Of a stretch of 64,000 nucleotides of DNA, positions 8,351 through 16,488 are shown in pieces; the stretch's first letter is position 1, and every line of letters starts with the position of its first letter. Origin of the DNA: Stenotrophomonas sp. 24(2023) (GTDB lineage: Bacteria; Pseudomonadota; Gammaproteobacteria; Xanthomonadales; Xanthomonadaceae); contig NZ_CP133160.1 of the NCBI RefSeq assembly GCF_030913365.1, forward strand, positions 2,332,001-2,396,000. Direction: 5' to 3'. A model generated the notes under the pieces. The model saw nothing but the letters and a program-made list of their open reading frames with translations. It ran no database searches and was not told where the DNA came from. A program made the position numbers and the translations under genes.

Positions 8351-8453
8351 CCTAGATCCCTGTCCCAGAAGCTAAGTGCCCAGGATTCTAGCTAGAACAA
8401 GGTTACTTGTGTCATTGGTTGACGCATTTGGCCGCCAGGAGGGGCGAATGGGG

Positions 8454-8864
8454 CTATTGGGAGGCAGATCGAGGGCAGGTGCTCTCAGGTACGCTGAAGT
8501 TCCTCATTCGTCTCTTTGATGAGCCCCATCCATCTTTCCAGCGTTGTGGCGCTATTGCCTCGTCTGCAACCGCAGCCATGGTGACGACCAGCAGATTCGG
8601 CCCAGAGTTGTCCACGAACAGAATGGGATCTCTGCGCACGCTCAGAACAAAGAAGTGCGTACTGGCATCATGCTTCCCGATGGTGATGCCTTGGCAAGCC
8701 AAGTCGTCAGCGAAGCTTTCGGCTCCGGCCTGAAACAGCGCAAACTCCGAGGCGGTGAGTCTCGGATAGATCTCAAGATTCATTGTGGCCGGCGCATACG
8801 CCCGGCCGATGAGCAATCCCAGTAGCGCTGCTGCCGTTAGGACAAGCAAAGTTCGGCTTGGCAT
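8454..8864 (-). CDS. Hypothetical membrane-anchored or secreted protein
   Basis: The start MPSRTLLVLTAAALLGLLIG gives an N-terminal signal or anchor helix; 136 residues follow from this start. A longer form from 8888 adds eight residues before the helix and is less likely. The rest (YPRLTASEFALFQAGAESF and a later beta-rich part) matches no family I know. There is no clear ribosome site. Composition lies between the island and the chromosome, so this may be the island's right margin. Confidence 0.5.
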   Translation of the reverse strand: MPSRTLLVLTAAALLGLLIGRAYAPATMNLEIYPRLTASEFALFQAGAESFADDLACQGITIGKHDASTHFFVLSVRRDPILFVDNSGPNLLVVTMAAVADEAIAPQRWKDGWGSSKRRMRNFSVPESTCPRSASQ

Positions 8865-8953
8865 AGTGAGGCAAACGTTAGAGGCCAAGGGGCTGAGGCA
8901 ATGGTGAATGCATCGAACCGTTCAAACGATCCGGCGCATTGCAGTCGCGTGCG

Positions 8954-9322
8954 CTACTCCTCCACCTGCAACCGCTCCGTCGCCTGCGCCGTCAACGCCA
9001 CACACGCCATCATCAACCCCTCCATAACCCGATCCCCCAGATACTCCTCCGGCTCCCCGTTCTGCCGCGTGCGCTCGGCCGCCAGCAGAATCTCCTGCAC
9101 CACCCGTAACCCCGCCAACGCGCAATCCGCATTCGCCAACTGCATACGCCGGCCGAGCAGCTGATGCAGCTCGGGCCAGGGCTGGCCATCCGCAGCAACG
9201 CCGATCTCGATGCGCCGCAACGTGGCAACAAAGGCATTGGGGTTGGGCGAGAACTCACCTTCGGTTTCGGCATTGGCCGAATCGGCGGTGGCGTGCAGAG
9301 AGTGGAATTCCGATGCGTTCAT
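8954..9322 (-). CDS. Small hypothetical protein downstream of a structured leader
   Basis: The frame is open much further upstream, but the ATG at 9322 (MNASEFHSLHATADS) is the likely start, giving 122 residues, because the upstream part is occupied by RNA-like palindromes. The C-terminal half is helical (CALAGLRVVQEILLAAERT, MMACVALTAQATERL) and vaguely recalls small DUF3077/DUF6124-type proteins of Pseudomonas and xanthomonads. The function is unknown. The unusual part is its roughly 230-base upstream region with nested stems. Confidence 0.6.
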   Translation of the reverse strand: MNASEFHSLHATADSANAETEGEFSPNPNAFVATLRRIEIGVAADGQPWPELHQLLGRRMQLANADCALAGLRVVQEILLAAERTRQNGEPEEYLGDRVMEGLMMACVALTAQATERLQVEE

Positions 9323-9352
9323 GGCAGTGCTCCGTGCAGGACAAACGACGGG

Positions 9353-9556
9353 GCCACCAATAGAGGTGGCGGACGATGCGTGGCTCGAAAACCGATTAGA
9401 GTCAGTCGGCGGACCCGAAGGTCCCCACGCACCGCCCGCCATGGAACGCGAACGGATTGCCAGCCGGCGCCACGCAGAGGTGACGCCGGCTGACAAGCGT
9501 AAACACTTGACTCTAAAAGCGGGTTTTCGACGCCCGCGCCACCCCTTTTCGGTGGC
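9353..9556 (-). ncRNA. Candidate structured RNA / leader upstream of the 122-residue protein
   Basis: Several complementary segments nest cleanly. GGTGGCG (9366-9372) pairs with CGCCACC (9537-9543); TCGAAAACC (9385-9393) with GGTTTTCGA (9522-9530); TTAGAGTCA (9396-9404) with TGACTCTAA (9508-9516). Inside are a GGACC/GGTCC hairpin (9411-9424), whose loop reads UUCG on the minus strand, and a 12-bp hairpin with one G-T pair (9462-9473 with 9480-9491). This makes a multibranched fold about 180 bases long, ending about 30 bases before the start codon at 9322. The strand is inferred from that gene. Confidence 0.6.
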
Positions 9557-9810
9557 ACGCACAGGTGTACCCGCGCAGATACCAAATGCCAAGGAACCGC
9601 AGCCCAATAAGGCCGTCAGTTCTGACGCTTACGGCATTGTCGCACATGTGCAGAAAGGCCGAATTGCTTGCAGGGCAACGGTTCCAGCAGGCATTCAGAA
9701 GCCGCCCACCCAATCAGGGTCAGCAGCCCAAGGAAACCACCCAGAAGCCTGATTGCGACACGTTGCCTGTTTGGCCAAGGCAATTGCCACACACCCAGCC
9801 CGGCCGGAGA
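9557..9810. other. Intergenic region upstream of the structured leader
   Basis: No convincing gene is present. A small palindrome (CGTCAG-AA-CTGACG on the minus strand) occurs near 9620. A promoter for the structured RNA must lie here if it is transcribed on the minus strand, but no strong -35/-10 pair is visible. Confidence 0.4.
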
Positions 9811-10263
9811 TCAGGGAATGGGAACGACAGGCTCGCGCATCCCGAACACAACCTTCACCCCCATCCGCGATCGCACCGCCATGCCCTCGCTCAGCGCAGG
9901 TGTGAACCGCCATTGCTGCAAGGCAGCCAGGGCCGCGCGGTCCAGGTCGCGGTTGCGGGTTGAACGCAGGATGTCCACATTGGTCACCTCACCTTCCAGA
10001 CCAATGTCCATCGACAGCAACATCTCCACCGGGGTATCGGCCGGCACCGAATCGGGCGGGAACCGAGGGGGCGGCGAATGCTGCACTACCGGCGCAACGA
10101 AAGCCCCGGTGCTGGGAACATCGCCCGGCCTGAAGAATACCTCGGTCGAGATCGGTGCCGGGTCCGCACGGCCTGGCGCTTGCGCGTACACCGGCGTGGC
10201 CAGGCACAGCAGCAAGGCGGGCACCCACAGGGCGCCGCAGCGCCGGGCATTCCAATAGGACAT
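9811..10263 (-). CDS. TonB C-terminal domain protein (periplasmic)
   Basis: The 150-residue protein has a signal peptide (ALWVPALLLCLATPVYA), a proline-rich middle and a C-terminal TonB box fold: GEVTNVDILRSTRNRDLDRA followed by ALQQWRFTPAL. It lacks the N-terminal membrane anchor and long spacer of a canonical energy transducer, so it is a secreted TonB-like protein rather than a working TonB. It is divergent from the beta-propeller gene across a 200-bp intergenic region. Confidence 0.75.
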   Translation of the reverse strand: MSYWNARRCGALWVPALLLCLATPVYAQAPGRADPAPISTEVFFRPGDVPSTGAFVAPVVQHSPPPRFPPDSVPADTPVEMLLSMDIGLEGEVTNVDILRSTRNRDLDRAALAALQQWRFTPALSEGMAVRSRMGVKVVFGMREPVVPIP

Positions 10264-10464
10264 GTGCCAAGCCTAGCGCCAATGCCCCGCCCAAGCATCC
10301 CGCAGCCCCTCCATGACCATCCGCAGGGCCCCAGCCGCGCCCACCCTGCTACCATGCCCCCGCTACCCAGCCAGCCCACCCGCGCAGACAGATGCAGGTC
10401 CGGGCCGTCGCAGAACGGCCCAGCGAGCCAGGACACCTTCCCGTGCCCATTCAAGGACGCTCGC

Positions 10465-11616
10465 ATGTACCGCAATCCCCTTATCCGTTCGGCCACCCTG
10501 GCCCTCGCCGTTTCCCTCAGCCTGGGCGCGCCGTCCGCCTTCGCCGCTGACAAAGCCACTGCCACACCGGCCGCCAGCACCGCCGTGCAGCGCAAGGCCG
10601 TTGCCCAGGGCCTGTATGAACTGGCCTACAGCGCCAAGCAGAACGCCGTGTTCGTCGCTTCCTCCGGTGGCTTCGGCGATGCCGCCGGCCCGTCCCAGGT
10701 GCTGCGCCTGAACCCGGCCACGCTGGCCGTGGAAACCCGCATCCCGCTGGAGCGCAAGGCCTTCGGCGTGGTGCTGGACGATGCCAGCAACCGCCTGTAC
10801 GTGGGCAACACCGTGGACACCTCGGTGACCGTGGTCGATACCGCACAGAACAAGGCCATCGGCACCGTGCAGCTGATGGAAAAGAAGGTGGGCAAGGACG
10901 GCAAGGCCGGCTACACCCATGACCTGCGCGAGCTGGTGGTCGATGGCCCGGCGCACCGCCTGTACGTAACCGGCCATTCCGGCGAGGGCAGTGTGCTGTT
11001 CGTGGTCGATACCCAGACCCTGAAGCTGATCGACACCATCCCGGGCCTGGGCAAGGCCAAGGCACCGGGCCTGGCGCTGGATACCAAGGCCAAGCGTGTG
11101 TACACCAGCAACCTGCTGGCCGATCTGGTGGTGGTGGGCACCGATACCGGCAAGGTGGTGCAGCAGTACAAGATCAGCGCCGAGCAGCCGATGAACATCG
11201 CGCTGGACCCGGACGGCAAGCGCCTGTTCGTGACCGACCAGGGCCTGGAGATGATCCGCAACTACCAGGCCAAGAGCACCCCGGGCTTCACCAGCAAGCA
11301 CCCAGGCCAGCGCGTGCTGGTCATCGATCGCACCGATGGCAAGGAACTGGCCAGCATCCCGTCCGACGCCGGCCCGCTGGGCATCCTGCTGGATGCACCG
11401 CGCAAGCGCCTGTATGTGACCAACCGCGAAGGCGGCACGGTGACGGCGTACAACAGCGACACCTACAAGAAGGTGGCCAGCTACAACGTGCCGACCCACC
11501 CGAACAGCCTGGCGCTGGATGCCAGGAACAACGTGCTGTACGTGACCATCAAGAATGGTGAGAAGGACGCCAAGGGCTCGGAAGAGAGCGTGGCGCGGAT
11601 TCAGCTGGGCAAGTAA
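10465..11616 (+). CDS. YncE-like YVTN beta-propeller protein, secreted
   Basis: The start at 10465 follows AAGGA with 8-base spacing and opens with a signal peptide ending in SAFAAD. The 383-residue product carries repeated propeller blades: NRLYVGNTVDTSVTVVD, HRLYVTGHSGEGSVLFVVD, KRVYTSNLLADLVVV, KRLFVTDQGLEM, KRLYVTNREGGTVTAYN, NVLYVTIKNGEKDAKG. YncE-type proteins are periplasmic; the E. coli one binds DNA in vitro and is iron regulated. A longer frame upstream from 10078 is antisense to the TonB-like gene and is not used. Confidence 0.85.
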   Translation: MYRNPLIRSATLALAVSLSLGAPSAFAADKATATPAASTAVQRKAVAQGLYELAYSAKQNAVFVASSGGFGDAAGPSQVLRLNPATLAVETRIPLERKAFGVVLDDASNRLYVGNTVDTSVTVVDTAQNKAIGTVQLMEKKVGKDGKAGYTHDLRELVVDGPAHRLYVTGHSGEGSVLFVVDTQTLKLIDTIPGLGKAKAPGLALDTKAKRVYTSNLLADLVVVGTDTGKVVQQYKISAEQPMNIALDPDGKRLFVTDQGLEMIRNYQAKSTPGFTSKHPGQRVLVIDRTDGKELASIPSDAGPLGILLDAPRKRLYVTNREGGTVTAYNSDTYKKVASYNVPTHPNSLALDARNNVLYVTIKNGEKDAKGSEESVARIQLGK

Positions 11617-11626
11617 ACGTGTCGCG

Positions 11627-11656
11627 GTCCGCCCTCGGCACTTGCCGGGGGCGGAC
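11627..11656 (+). terminator. Hairpin after the beta-propeller gene
   Basis: GTCCGCCC pairs with GGGCGGAC and an inner CGGCA/TGCCG extends the stem to the loop. No T run follows, so termination is plausible but not proven. It starts 10 bases after the stop codon. Confidence 0.55.
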
Positions 11657-11865
11657 GGTCAAAAGCGATCGGTGTGTGGCAGATAGCCATCAGTACCGAC
11701 GTCGCAATCAGCATTGTTTCAGTTGATCGAAAGCGAGGCATGTAGCACCCAGGAAGCTCAATGGACCGCGCGCTTCTAGGAGTACTCGCAAAAATCTGCA
11801 CGGAAAGACCTGCCTGCGACACCGCTCATTAGCCTCCTTGCCCATCAATGGGCAATGGACAGCAC

Positions 11866-13716
11866 ATGACGCGGATCGTGATCGTCGTTGGCGACCGCAC
11901 TACCGGCGGCGGCGAGGTGCTGACCGGTTCACCGGATACCGATATCAACGGCATGGCCATCGCCCGCGTAGGCGACAAGGCCAGCTGCCCGAAACATGGC
12001 GGCTTCTTCGCCATCGTCACCGGCGATGCCACCTTCCTGATCGATGGCCAGCCCCTGGCCCGCCATGGCGATTCGCTGGCGTGCGGGTGCCGTCTGTTGG
12101 CCAACCGGCAACATACGGTCTCGGTGGCATCGGGCGGCAGCGGTAGGCCCTTGGCTGCATCTGCAATTGCAACTGCCGCGGCATCGTCCGCCGGGCTTGT
12201 CGCCACCGGCACCGCCCCATGCAAGCCAGCGGTAGCGCAGCCACAGAAGCAGGACATCCTGCTGCACTACCACTACGGCGATCTCGACCGTACGCCGGTG
12301 CGTGGTGTGGGCTATCAGCTGATGCTGCCCGACGACCGGGTGGTGACCGGTCAGCTGGATGATGCAGGGCGCGCACGCATCCCTGAAGTAACCATCGGAC
12401 CGATGCAGACGGTCCAGGTGCTGTTCCAGCCCGATGTGAGCGACGAAGACGACGCGGCCATCCTGGCAGCGCGTGCGCGGCTCAAGGCTGCTTTGGATGC
12501 CATCGTGGCCCAGACCCGCATCGACATGGCATCGGAGTGGCGGCAGTGGGACGAGGCCGGCCCGATCAAGCGCTGGGGTCTGCAGCGCGGCAATCAGGTG
12601 CTAGGCGCTGGGCAGGGGGCCTGGGACTACGTGGTGGGCACGGTAGAGACCGCCGTGGACCTGGCCGTGCTGATGTACAGGACCGACCGCGAGATCAAGG
12701 CGTGGACCGGCCTGGTGCTCACGGGCGACCGGGATGGAATGGATCGCAGGATCGCCACCCTGCGCGCGGCCGGCATCAAGGTGATGGAAGCGGCCAGCGA
12801 GAGCAAAGAGCTGTTCAACCTGCTCATCGAAGACCCCGCCATCACCCAGCTGCTACCCGCGTTTGGCCTGGCCTGGTGGGAAGCGGTGCCGCCGGATGAG
12901 CAGGACAATCTGAAAGCCCGTTTCGGCGGGCAGATCATGATGGATGTGGTGGTGTCCATCCTGCTGGCGGCGGTGACGGTCGAGCTGGGGGGCGCAGGTG
13001 GGTTTGGGTATGCGGCGGCCAAGGCGGGCAACACCGCCACGCGCATCGGTAAACGGCTTCTGCATCTGATGGAAGGTGTGGAGGATGCCTTCAAGGGCCT
13101 GGGCAAGGCGCTGCGCCATGGCAAGCGACGGCAGGCCGATGGCAACCGAAGGCCCGATGGCAACCACACCGTGGAAACCAAGCGGCTCCCCAAGCGCATG
13201 CCCCGTAAAGCGCTACCCTGTTTCAGTCCGCAAAAGCTGCCCGCATCGAAGTACCCGGAGATGGACCGGCAACTGAAGGGGCAGGAACAGGGGCTCAACG
13301 ATATGAGCGTGGAGGATTACCTCAGTGCCCGTGAGGCATTTGATCCGAAGAACCGCAATAGAACGGCCGCCAGGCAGGCAAGAGAGGACTTCAGAGACAA
13401 ACTCCAGAATGAAAAATTCAATGAGTTGAAGCGAAGTTTCTCTGCAAGAGAAGCAAAGCGTTTAGCGGATGCGTATGCCGATGAAACGATGAAGACCTTG
13501 AACGCCTTGCACAATCCCGACCTTGTGGCAGGCGGCAAGGACATCATCGCCGACTTCGGCGATGGCGAGGTCAACCACACCATCGGTCGTCAATGGCGTC
13601 AGGCAAAGAAGGACCAGACCGCGCGTATCCAGGACCTGGATGCAGCGGCACGACAGGTGCCGGCAAGCGAGCGACGCACCACAAAGATGAACGGAGGATT
13701 GGAGCGCTGCAGATGA
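11866..13716 (+). CDS. PAAR-Ntox15 type VI secretion DNase effector (Tde-like)
   Basis: The product has 616 residues. Residues 1-75 form a PAAR spike-tip domain (MTRIVIVVGDRTTGGG, GDKASCPKHGGF, GDSLACGCRL). The middle contains an alpha-helical region and a hydrophobic stretch (MMDVVVSILLAAVTVELGG). The last 180 residues match toxin domain Ntox15: SVEDYLSAREAF, then ALHNPDLVAGGKD with the HxxD catalytic motif (His codon 13510), and IGRQWR. Ntox15 effectors such as Agrobacterium Tde1/Tde2 are DNases. An ATG six codons earlier (11848) has no better ribosome site. No other T6SS genes occur in the window, so this is an orphan effector locus. Confidence 0.88.
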   Translation: MTRIVIVVGDRTTGGGEVLTGSPDTDINGMAIARVGDKASCPKHGGFFAIVTGDATFLIDGQPLARHGDSLACGCRLLANRQHTVSVASGGSGRPLAASAIATAAASSAGLVATGTAPCKPAVAQPQKQDILLHYHYGDLDRTPVRGVGYQLMLPDDRVVTGQLDDAGRARIPEVTIGPMQTVQVLFQPDVSDEDDAAILAARARLKAALDAIVAQTRIDMASEWRQWDEAGPIKRWGLQRGNQVLGAGQGAWDYVVGTVETAVDLAVLMYRTDREIKAWTGLVLTGDRDGMDRRIATLRAAGIKVMEAASESKELFNLLIEDPAITQLLPAFGLAWWEAVPPDEQDNLKARFGGQIMMDVVVSILLAAVTVELGGAGGFGYAAAKAGNTATRIGKRLLHLMEGVEDAFKGLGKALRHGKRRQADGNRRPDGNHTVETKRLPKRMPRKALPCFSPQKLPASKYPEMDRQLKGQEQGLNDMSVEDYLSAREAFDPKNRNRTAARQAREDFRDKLQNEKFNELKRSFSAREAKRLADAYADETMKTLNALHNPDLVAGGKDIIADFGDGEVNHTIGRQWRQAKKDQTARIQDLDAAARQVPASERRTTKMNGGLERCR

Positions 13717-14390
13717 TAAAGATGGTTGATGAGGACTTCGAACTCTTCTACTCAGACGAGGGTTTTGGGCCGGCGGTTGATGCCCGGCCCGTGCCTCCGT
13801 CAACGCTGCAGCACTACCGGGGAAAGGTTCCCGACAAGCTGCTGGAATACTGGCAGGCCTACGGCTTCGCAGGCTACGGCGAGGGACGATTCTGGATGAC
13901 CGATCCGGACGACTACGCTGAGGTGCTCAACGCCTGGCTCTACGGAACCGAGTTCCATGGACAAGACGACTACTACGTTATCGGGCGCAAGGCGTTCGGG
14001 GACTTGACCCTATGGGGAACCAAGACCGGTCGCAGCCTGACCATCAATTGCCCATGGGCAATGATCTTTCCAACGGATCAATCCCGCTGGATGAACGCAG
14101 GCGAAGAAGACTTGCTGATTTCAGGTTGGTTGGCTGTCATGACGTTGAACAGGGTCGATCAGACCGACGACAAGGATGTCCCCCTCTTTGACCGCGCCGT
14201 GAAACTGCTGGGCCCGCTGGCCCACGACGAGATGTATGGCTTCGTCCCGGCACTGGCCATGGGCGGGCCGTGCCGCCTGGATCACCTGAAGAAGGTCAAA
14301 GCGGCCGAACACCTGATGTTCCTCGCCCAGCTTGGAGAGCGCAGGATCATGGTGGACATCGTGAAGGAAGCAAAGAACCGTGGGCGTTGA
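13713..14390 (+). CDS. GAD-like/DUF1851 immunity protein (Tdi1-like)
   Basis: The ATG at 13713 overlaps the stop of the toxin gene, so the pair is translationally coupled. The 225-residue protein starts with DEDFELFYSDEGFGPAV and YRGKVPDKLLEYWQAYGF (GAD-like part) and ends with a DUF1851-type part (LFDRAVKLLGPLAHDEMYGF). Tdi1, the immunity protein of Tde1, has this same domain pair, so the function follows from both domain content and position. Confidence 0.85.
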   Translation: MIKMVDEDFELFYSDEGFGPAVDARPVPPSTLQHYRGKVPDKLLEYWQAYGFAGYGEGRFWMTDPDDYAEVLNAWLYGTEFHGQDDYYVIGRKAFGDLTLWGTKTGRSLTINCPWAMIFPTDQSRWMNAGEEDLLISGWLAVMTLNRVDQTDDKDVPLFDRAVKLLGPLAHDEMYGFVPALAMGGPCRLDHLKKVKAAEHLMFLAQLGERRIMVDIVKEAKNRGR

Positions 14391-14432
14391 AAGCAGCCAC
14401 GCCAGGTTGCCGGCCATCGGAACGGTCTACGG

Positions 14433-15728
14433 TCATCCGGGCGGGGGGACGGGCAGCAGGCAACCGCGGGCGTTGGCCACGTCCAGGTAGTAGTCGTAGC
14501 GGTCATGCAGGCCATAGCCCAGTGTCCATGCCACGGGGAACACGCGGGCGGGCTGGTCGTTCACGCGCGTGGGCAGCGTGGCGGTGATGCCATTGAAGGT
14601 GACCGGCGAGGTGGCCTCGGCGTGGCGTACCGGCTGCATGCCATGCACGGTCAGCCGCTGGGTCTGCACCAGCGCCTGCGGTGGGTAGCCGGCCAGGCTG
14701 ATGCCGGAGGCTTCCAGCACCCCATTGGAACCGGTATCCAGCAGCACGCGCTCATCGCGCTTTCCGATGCGCATGGGCAGGCGCAATGAATACTGCTCGC
14801 CCCACAGGCCGGAGGTCACGCTCAGTGGCGACTGGCAGGCCGCCGGCAGGGCCGCCAGTGTTTCCAGCTGGCCGCCGCGCAGCACGAAGGGCCCCAGGCG
14901 CCGCAGCAGGTCCAGCCCGATCAGGTTGACCGGCATCGTATCGGTCACGGTGAAGGCCACGTCCTTGAAGTGGATGCCGTTGAATTCCAGATCCAGTGGG
15001 GTGGCCAGGCCGATCCGTACCGGGTGTCCGGTGCCGGCGTCTTCCACCGCGAAGCCTTCGGTGACGGCCAGGCCCATCGCCTGAGCGGCCTGGCGGCTGA
15101 GGTGGGAGTGCGTGGCACCGGTATCGACGATGAAATCCGATTCGATGGCGCGCCGGGTGCCGTCGCGGCCATCGCGCAGGGTGCCCCGGGCCACCGGCAC
15201 GCCCGCGCGGTCGGACACGGCCAGCCGCGTGCCGGCCGTTACCGGTGCCTGCAACGTGGTGGATGTGGGCCAGTGGCTGAACCGCGCGAAGGCCGGTTCG
15301 GTAAGCGCATGCACGCCTTCGCCAGGTTGCAGCTGCGGCGCCACGTGGTGTTGGTACAGCGCACGCACCTGCAGCATGTCCGTGGCCCAGCCCGCTACAT
15401 CGCCCTCGATCAGCCGGTTGCCGGCGCGCAGGCTGCGGCACAGGTACAGGGTGCCGTGGTTCTTTTCGGCCAGCACGGCTGCATCGGCAATGCAGGCGTC
15501 GGCCCAGCGGTTGGACTGGGCGATATCCCCACGCACCCGGTAATAGCCCGCGCGGCCCGCCAGCCTGGCGACCGATTCGCTCTTGCCGATGCGCTGCAGG
15601 GCGGGCGCATCGCCGCGCAGCACGGCCAGCGTGATGCCGTTGCTGTCCTGTGCGACGACGTTGCGCGTGGCGGCCGCTGCAGGCGCGGCCAGCGCCAGGC
15701 ACAGCGCGATGAACATCCCTGCCTTCAT
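14433..15728 (-). CDS. Retropepsin-like aspartic protease, secreted, two catalytic lobes
   Basis: From the ATG at 15728 the protein has 431 residues and a signal peptide (MKAGMFIALCLALAAPAAAA). After a helical N-terminal region come two aspartyl protease lobes, with VDTGATHSHL at D202 and LLDTGSNGV at D331. Single-domain retropepsins need to dimerise; having both DTG motifs in one chain suggests a pepsin-like arrangement. The substrate is unknown. It is convergent with the immunity gene, 42 bases apart. Confidence 0.8.
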   Translation of the reverse strand: MKAGMFIALCLALAAPAAAATRNVVAQDSNGITLAVLRGDAPALQRIGKSESVARLAGRAGYYRVRGDIAQSNRWADACIADAAVLAEKNHGTLYLCRSLRAGNRLIEGDVAGWATDMLQVRALYQHHVAPQLQPGEGVHALTEPAFARFSHWPTSTTLQAPVTAGTRLAVSDRAGVPVARGTLRDGRDGTRRAIESDFIVDTGATHSHLSRQAAQAMGLAVTEGFAVEDAGTGHPVRIGLATPLDLEFNGIHFKDVAFTVTDTMPVNLIGLDLLRRLGPFVLRGGQLETLAALPAACQSPLSVTSGLWGEQYSLRLPMRIGKRDERVLLDTGSNGVLEASGISLAGYPPQALVQTQRLTVHGMQPVRHAEATSPVTFNGITATLPTRVNDQPARVFPVAWTLGYGLHDRYDYYLDVANARGCLLPVPPPG

Positions 15729-15904
15729 TGCATCGGTTCCATGGCTCCATCCAGACCAGACGAGGTGTACCACAGACCGGGCGCGGACAGGTTCAGCCAT
15801 CTGCGATCACCCCTGTGCAGGGGCCTGTCATCGTGGTGTCATGCCGCTGCGCCGTCATCACCGGTGCGCCCATGGACATTGCACTTGGCACAGGAGAACG
15901 CGCA

Positions 15905-16321
15905 GTGAACAGAATACTTTCCCGTATTGCAGGGTTGGCCGTTGTGGCCATGGGGCTGGCGTGCCCGATGGTGGTGCTGGCGGCTGCGCCGCTGCAGTCG
16001 GTGCGCACCGAAGACGGGGTGCCGGCCAGTGACTACACCTCCACGCATCGGCTGCGCTGCGGCGATACCGCGTTCGTGCTGGAGATCGCCTCGCCGCACC
16101 CGGTACGGTTGGTCAGCCTGACGGTGGATGGCAGCGCATTGGCACCGGCGCAGTTGAAAGCGATCAATGCCCGGCTGCCTGGGCGCGGCTGGTGGGACGG
16201 CATCACGACGTCCTGTACCCGCAGCCGGCAGGTGTTGACCCTGCGCGTATCCACCAGCGCGGGGCAGGTGAAGGTGCCGCTGCTGTTCCAGGCAGGTACG
16301 TTGATTGAAATACGGCCTTGA
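15905..16321 (+). CDS. Hypothetical secreted protein
   Basis: A GTG start at 15905 with AGGAG eight bases upstream gives 138 residues. The signal peptide runs to VVLAAAPL. The mature part is a small beta-rich domain with two cysteines (HRLRCGD and TTSCTRS). I recognise no family. It is divergent from the retropepsin gene. Confidence 0.65.
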   Translation: MNRILSRIAGLAVVAMGLACPMVVLAAAPLQSVRTEDGVPASDYTSTHRLRCGDTAFVLEIASPHPVRLVSLTVDGSALAPAQLKAINARLPGRGWWDGITTSCTRSRQVLTLRVSTSAGQVKVPLLFQAGTLIEIRP

Positions 16322-16488
16322 AATGCAGGGGCAGATCGTACGAACCGTATCCATGGATGGCGTACAGCTACGCAGGCGCGGTTCCGGCAGGCCCTGTGCA
16401 CGCCATGTCAGTACCCGCGCCGATTCCTTCACGAGGCCCGTAGCCCGCCCCGCCTAGCCTGAGCGTTCCCCTTCCCCGAGGTGTTCCC

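Noticed and set aside
2400..8450. Integrase or attachment sites at the island borders
   Set aside because: No integrase gene and no clear direct repeat flank the low-GC region, so it cannot be called an integrative element from this sequence.
9398..9585. Small frames over the structured region (for example 9319-9585 minus)
   Set aside because: Their codons follow the palindromes of the RNA candidate and they have no ribosome sites or conserved features.
10363..11499. 378-codon frame antisense to the beta-propeller gene
   Set aside because: The product is rich in His, Ala and Gly with no motif, typical for the shadow of a GC-rich gene; the sense frame has clear propeller repeats.
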